Shown here piece by piece: positions 59,785 through 64,000 of a stretch of DNA of 64,000 nucleotides (position 1 is the first letter of the stretch; the number at the start of each line of letters is the position of its first letter). The notes beneath the pieces are model-generated. The model saw only the letters and a program-made list of their open reading frames with translations, searched no databases and was not told the origin of the DNA. Made by a program: the position numbers and the translations under genes. The DNA is from Bog-473 sp963741995 (GTDB lineage: Bacteria; Actinomycetota; Acidimicrobiia; Acidimicrobiales; RAAP-2), in NCBI GenBank assembly GCA_963741995.1, contig CAVUKI010000007.1, positions 354,419 through 418,418 on the forward strand, given 5' to 3'.

Positions 59785-60744
59785 TCAGGCCGACGAGAAG
59801 GGGGGCAGCCCGCTGTCGCTCACCGCGTCCTGGGTGGCGTGGTGCGGGTGCTTGAGGCGCCGCGACAGCATCTCGTCGTACTCGACGCCCTTGCCCTCGC
59901 TCTTCATGCCGGTGATCAACGGCGAGTTGGACAGGAACACCGCGCCCAGGAACATCACGAGGAGCGAGAGGGCCTCGAGCGGGCCGTAGGGGCCCGACGT
60001 GCGCAGGGAGTCCCCGAAGAGTGCGATGCCGATGCTGATGCTGGCGAGCGGGTCGACCAGGACGAGCGTCGACTGCGACGCGGCAAGCGGCCCGGCGTGG
60101 AAGGCGTTCTGGGTCAGGAAGAGGCCGAGCAGGCCGAAGACGATCACGCCGTAGGTCTGCCAGTGCACGAACAAGGTCACCCAGTTGTTCGCGGCGTAGT
60201 CGCTCACGACCTTGATCAGCGCGGCCGTGAACGCGTAGGAGATGGCCGCCGCGGTGCCGAACATGGCGGCCTTCCACCAGCGGGGCCCCCAGCGGGTGGC
60301 GACCACGGTCACGACGATGAGGGCGGTGGCGCAGCCACCGACCACGATCCATCCGAGGTTGGTGGGCACCTGCTCCCCGCCACCCGGGTCGGCGAAGAAG
60401 AGGAAGCCGGAGAGACCCAAGGCGATGGCGCCGGCGCCGACCCACTCCCGGATGGAGATGGAGAAGCGGAAGTAGGTGCCGAGGATGAACACCAGGAACA
60501 GCAGTTCCATGGTCAGGATCGGCTGGACCACCGACAGCCGCCCGATGTGCAGCGCGAAGGCCTGCAGCAGGAAGGCGCAGATCATGAAGCCGAAGCCCAG
60601 GAGCCACACGCCCCGCCGGATGGCGTGCGCCATCAGGCTGAGGCGCATGGTGGACTCCTCAGGGGCGTCTTCGACGCCCATGCGTTGGAACACGCTGGTC
60701 AGCGCATTCGAGAGGGCCGCAGCTACGGCAAGGACATAGACCAT
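59785..60744 (-). CDS. DMT superfamily (EamA-like) transporter
   Basis: The 319-residue protein has ten hydrophobic helices in two halves, with LSNALTSVFQRMGVEDAPEE at the start, QPILTMELLFLVFILGTYF and GLSGFLFFADPGGG in the first half, and AFTAALIKVVSDYAANNWVT and QSTLVLVDPLASISIGIALF in the second. It is the drug/metabolite transporter pattern with a cytoplasmic C-terminal tail (YDEMLSRRLKHPHHATQDAV). The substrate is unknown. It diverges from the ABC transporter operon across a 314-base gap. Confidence 0.9.
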   Translation of the reverse strand: MVYVLAVAAALSNALTSVFQRMGVEDAPEESTMRLSLMAHAIRRGVWLLGFGFMICAFLLQAFALHIGRLSVVQPILTMELLFLVFILGTYFRFSISIREWVGAGAIALGLSGFLFFADPGGGEQVPTNLGWIVVGGCATALIVVTVVATRWGPRWWKAAMFGTAAAISYAFTAALIKVVSDYAANNWVTLFVHWQTYGVIVFGLLGLFLTQNAFHAGPLAASQSTLVLVDPLASISIGIALFGDSLRTSGPYGPLEALSLLVMFLGAVFLSNSPLITGMKSEGKGVEYDEMLSRRLKHPHHATQDAVSDSGLPPFSSA

Positions 60745-61058
60745 CGCCTCGCCCTGAATTTAGTGGTCAGATTCACAGTTCACGCAGGAAGCTCTCAGCT
60801 GATACTCAGGTTCTATCCGACGCGTCAGAATTCCAGTGTGCGCACGATTCATGTGTAAACGGCCGCTGCGCACCGGATCGAGACCCTGCGAAGCACGAAT
60901 TTCGCAGGAATCCTCGGCCAGTTGACGGAATCGAATGTGGCAATTGCGTTACATTTACCAACACCTTCCGAGACTGACAGTGGACATTGCATTACCGGGC
61001 AGTGCGGAAGTCGTGGTTATCGGCCGTCACCGGGGCGATCGATGAGCAAGGGAGCACA
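60745..61058. other. Intergenic region between EamA gene and ABC transporter operon
   Basis: This is AT-richer than its surroundings, particularly 60750-60860 and 60935-60965, and lies between two divergent genes, so it should carry both promoters. Just before the ATG at 61059 is the ribosome binding site AAGGGAG. No coding region is seen. Confidence 0.45.
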
Positions 61059-62803
61059 ATGCGACTCAAGGGGTACTTGAAGCGGTCGGCTTTGGCCGCC
61101 ATGGCGGCGGCGGCGCTGTCCGTGTCGTTCATCGCCATCGCACCGACAACGAGCGGCGCGGCGACGAAGGCGTCATCGTCCGGCGGGACGGCCACCATGG
61201 CGCTCGACGAGAACCTGGCCGGATTCAACATCAACACCTCGGCCGCTTCGGAGTTCGTACTCCAAGAGATCATGAACATGGTGTGGCCGCAGGTCTTCAT
61301 CGTGAACAACAAGCTCCAGCCAGTCCTCAACACCCAGCTCCTTGAGAGCGCGACCGTCACCGGGAGCAACCCGCAGACGGTCGTGTACAAGATCAACCCG
61401 AAGGCCGTGTGGTCCGATGGCACGCCGATCACGGCGGACGACTTCATCTACAACTGGCAGGCGCAGAGCGGGAACCCCTCCTACACCGACGTCGGCGGGC
61501 AAGCCCTACGACGACGCCTCCACCGCCGGCTACAACCAGATCCAGTCGGTCGTCGGCTCCGACTCCCTCCGGTGGCGCCGCCTGCGCCCCGGGAGCACGG
61601 CGGACCGCAACGTCGGCCTGTGCCCCAACGGACGCACCTTCACCGTGACCTTCAAGCCGTCGTTCGCCGACTGGCGCTCCCTCTACACCAACATCGTCCC
61701 GGCCCACATCGCCCGGACGGTCGGCTGGAACACCGGCTTCGCCGGCCCGGCCCAGGCCATCTCGGGCAGCTGGTACACGATCACGAGCTACAACGCGAAC
61801 CAGTCGGTCGTGCTGACCCGCAACCCGTCCTACTGGGGCACGCCGGGCAAGCTGAACAAGATCGTCTTCCAGTTCTTCTCGGACGATGACCAGCTGGTCC
61901 CGGCTCTCCAGAACAAGGAGATCAACATCTTCAACCCGACCTCCCTGAACCTCTCGATCGTGCAAACAGCCACTCAGGTGCCGGACACGACGACGGTGAC
62001 CCAGGCCGGTCTGCAGTTCGAGCACTTCGACTTCAACCAGGCCGACCCCTACCTGGCCAAGCTCCAGGTGCGTGAGGCGATCGCCCACGGCGTCGACCGC
62101 CAGAGCATCATCACCAGGACCGTCGGTGAGATCAAGAAGGGCATCACGCCGCTCGGCAGCCGTGTCCTCGTGCCGACGCAGAAGGGCTACAAGGGTACGA
62201 GCTATGCCTACAGCCCCCACAGTCGAACAACCTGATGAAGGAAGCCGGCTTCAAGAAGGTGAACGGCTACTACCAGGCCGACTACGGCCCGCAGAAGGGC
62301 AAGCCCCTGACGTTCACGATCTCGTCGACGTCGGGCAACACCATCCGCTCGCAGACAGAGCAGCTGTTCCAGGCCCAGATGAAGGCGATCGGGATCAAGA
62401 TCAACATCCAGAACTACGACGCCAACACGTTCTTCGGGACCAACCTCCCCAACGGCACGTTCCAGATCGCCGAGTTCGCATGGGTCACGACCCCGTTCGT
62501 CTCGGGCAACCAGCCCATCTATTGCTCCTACACCAATGGGAGTCAGTGCGACGAGAACTGGAACCACTACGCCAACGCAGAAACGGACAAGCTGATGGCC
62601 TCTGGCTCGGCGGCGCCCAGCCAGGCCAGGAGATCGAGGACTACAACAAGGCCGATGCGACCCTCTGGCAGAACATGGTTACGCTCCCGCTGTACCAGCA
62701 GCCCGTGTTCTGGGCCTGGTCGAACAACCTGAAGGGCGTCCTGCCCAACACCTCGAGCGTGGGCGTGACCTGGAACGCCGAAGACTGGTCGCTCAGCTCG
62801 TAG
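61059..62803 (+). CDS. ABC transporter substrate-binding protein, family 5 (oligopeptide-type; frameshifted three times)
   Basis: A signal peptide (LKRSALAAMAAAALSVSFIA) precedes the SBP_bac_5 fold: FVLQEIMNMVWPQVFIVNNK, KINPKAVWSDGTPITADDFI and YNWQA. After a shift near 61500 come TSYNANQSVVLTRNPSYWGT and VREAIAHGVDRQSIITRTVG. After about 62222 come EQLFQAQMKAIGIKINIQNY and FVSGNQPIYCSYTNGS. After about 62625 comes NKADATLWQNMVTLPLYQQP to the stop at 62803. Family 5 proteins bind peptides, nickel chelates or sugars outside the cell and deliver them to DppBC-type permeases, which follow here. AAGGGAG supports the ATG. Confidence 0.92.
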
Positions 62804-62886
62804 TGAGTCGCTGAACGAGAGGGAGGGGTTGGCCCGTCGGCCGGCCCCTCCCTCATCGTTTCCGATCCCACACGTAGAATCCATCC

Positions 62887-63862
62887 ATGTTCGCCTACGT
62901 CATTAGGCGCTTTTTGATCAGCCTCGTCATCCTCTTCTTCGCGTCGATCCTGGTCTTCGTTCTCGTCAGCACCGCCGGCAACCCCCTGGCGCTGCTCACG
63001 CCAACCCGCACACGCCCCATTCGACCATCGTCGCCCGCGAGAAGTTGCTGCATCTGAACGACCCGCTCTGGCAGCGCTACTGGATCTGGTTCTCCAACGC
63101 CATCCACGGCAACTTGGGCAACACCACCAGGGGCCAGGCCGTCGCCCCCCAGCTCTGGTCACACCTCTTCGTGACGCTGCGCATGGTGGTCGTCGCCACC
63201 GTTCTGGCCATCGTCATCGCGGTGGGCCTCGGCGTCTGGGCCGCCGTCCGGCAGAACAAACTGAGCGATCACGTGATCACGGTGACGAACTTCGTGCTGC
63301 TGGCGACGCCTGTCTTCGTCCTCGGACTCGCGCTGAAGGAGTTCGTGGCGATCCCGATCAATCAGCATGTGGGATCGACCATCTTCTATACCGACGGCGA
63401 ACAGAGCCCGACCCTCACCGGCTCCTTCTTCAGCCGATTGCCCGACTACGCCGACCACACCGTGCTGCCGGTCTCACCCTGATTCTCGTCTCCTACACCT
63501 CGTGGGCCATCTACCAACGCTCGTCCATGATTGAGACGCTCGACGCCGACCACGTGCGGCTGGCCCGGGCCAAGGGTTTGAGCCGGCGCCGCGTGCTCGT
63601 GCGCCACGTCCTGCGCAACGCGCTCATTCCCCTGACAACCGTCGTCGCACTCGACTTCGCTGCGGTGCTGGGTGGAGCCATCCTGACCGAATACATCTTC
63701 GGCTGGCAGGGCCTCGGGCCGTGGTACATCACAGGCGTCACGAACCTGGACATCAACATCATGCTGGCCTACCTGCTCTTGACGGCCACCTTCGTCATTC
63801 TCTTCAACCTCATCGCCGACATCCTCTACGGAGTGCTCGATCCGAGGATCCGCTATGCCTGA
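62887..63862 (+). CDS. ABC transporter permease, DppB type (frameshifted twice)
   Basis: The N-terminal helix is FAYVIRRFLISLVILFFASI followed by LVFVLVSTAGNPL. After a shift near 63005 come LNDPLWQRYWIWFSNAIHGN, LRMVVVATVLAIVIAVGLGV and VITVTNFVLLATPVFVLGLA. After a second shift near 63470 the permease signature continues: YTSWAIYQRSSMIETLDADH with VRLARAKGLSRRRVLVRHVL (EAA loop), NALIPLTTVVALDFAAVLGG and TEYIFGWQGLGPWYI. This is the ordered pattern of DppB/OppB inner-membrane permeases. The stop overlaps the next gene by eight bases. Confidence 0.92.
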
Positions 63863-64000
63863 GGAGATCCGCGAGGACTTCATCATTCAGACGCCGGAGC
63901 GCGTGCCACGGCCGAAGCCGGCATGCATACATTGGCGTCCCCCGGCGCCGGCCTCGGGTTGTCGGGCTCGGACACCTACGGCCTGACAGGGGACGCCAGG
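63855..64000 (+). CDS. ABC transporter permease, DppC type (start only)
   Basis: An ATG at 63855 overlaps the end of the DppB-type gene, as usual in these operons. It encodes a hydrophilic N-terminus (PEEIREDFIIQTPERVPRPK). Around 63925 the frame probably shifts, because the next frame reads LASPGAGLGLSGSDTYGLTG and stays open to the window edge, while the first frame meets a stop at 63985. The membrane part is outside the window, so the assignment rests on position and overlap. Confidence 0.6.

Noticed and set aside
1..64000. CRISPR array or cas genes
   Set aside because: No regularly spaced repeats of 24-40 bases with unique spacers and no cas motifs were seen. The only tandem array is the hexanucleotide repeat at 46775.

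Overview
The window is high-GC DNA from a bacterium that is most likely an uncultivated actinobacterium. The supporting signs are GTG and TTG starts, a fused multifunctional 2-oxoglutarate decarboxylase/dehydrogenase (Kgd type), DUF2510, SCO6745 and BTAD families, and a CIRCE heat-shock operator. Acidimicrobiia would fit, but nothing in the window proves it. More than twenty single-base or few-base frameshifts interrupt otherwise well conserved genes, including essential-type genes such as kgd and ddl. This points to uncorrected sequencing or assembly indels, so frameshifted genes are treated below as single genes unless other decay is visible.

Positions 1-25,400 are an accessory-looking region of small, mixed-strand genes with visibly lower and more variable GC. 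It holds a truncated cation/proton antiporter, a DUF1214-like protein, a short-chain dehydrogenase, a TMEM175-type channel, and a DUF3089 lipase-like gene divergent from a MarR regulator over a perfect palindrome. It also holds stress and detoxification enzymes: RidA, SnoaL-like, SRPBCC, two RibD/DHFR-like reductases, alpha/beta hydrolases, a cupin and a monooxygenase-like protein. Several genes there are truncated or carry in-frame stops. An hsp20 gene has a CIRCE operator and a strong terminator.

Positions 25,400-32,700 look mosaic. A tRNA-Val(UAC) and a truncated 42-nt 5' half of a tRNA-Val, differing only at the wobble base, bracket about 4.3 kb coding for a split acyltransferase/SGNH pair and a GH16 glycosidase. 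Beyond the repeat lie GC-rich inositol-phosphatase-like and SCO6745 genes. The start of the phosphatase runs into an AT-richer RCC1-repeat gene, which looks like a second insertion.

Positions 32,700-64,000 are high-GC chromosomal backbone. The region contains a fused acyltransferase-SGNH protein, a CHAP amidase-like protein, an aldehyde dehydrogenase and a phosphotransferase. A three-gene cluster encodes a sigma-like protein, a Thr-rich anchored protein and a membrane LysM-BTAD regulator. murF and ddl are divergent and serve peptidoglycan synthesis. Then come a UvrD-like helicase, a GlcD-like oxidase overlapping a ThDP enzyme, and a four-gene minus-strand operon. That operon runs kgd, then a NYN-nuclease/S1/histone-H1-tail protein, then a FabZ-like dehydratase, then exonuclease III, and converges on two tandem structured hairpins. 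The window ends with an EamA transporter and an oligopeptide ABC transporter operon that continues past the edge.
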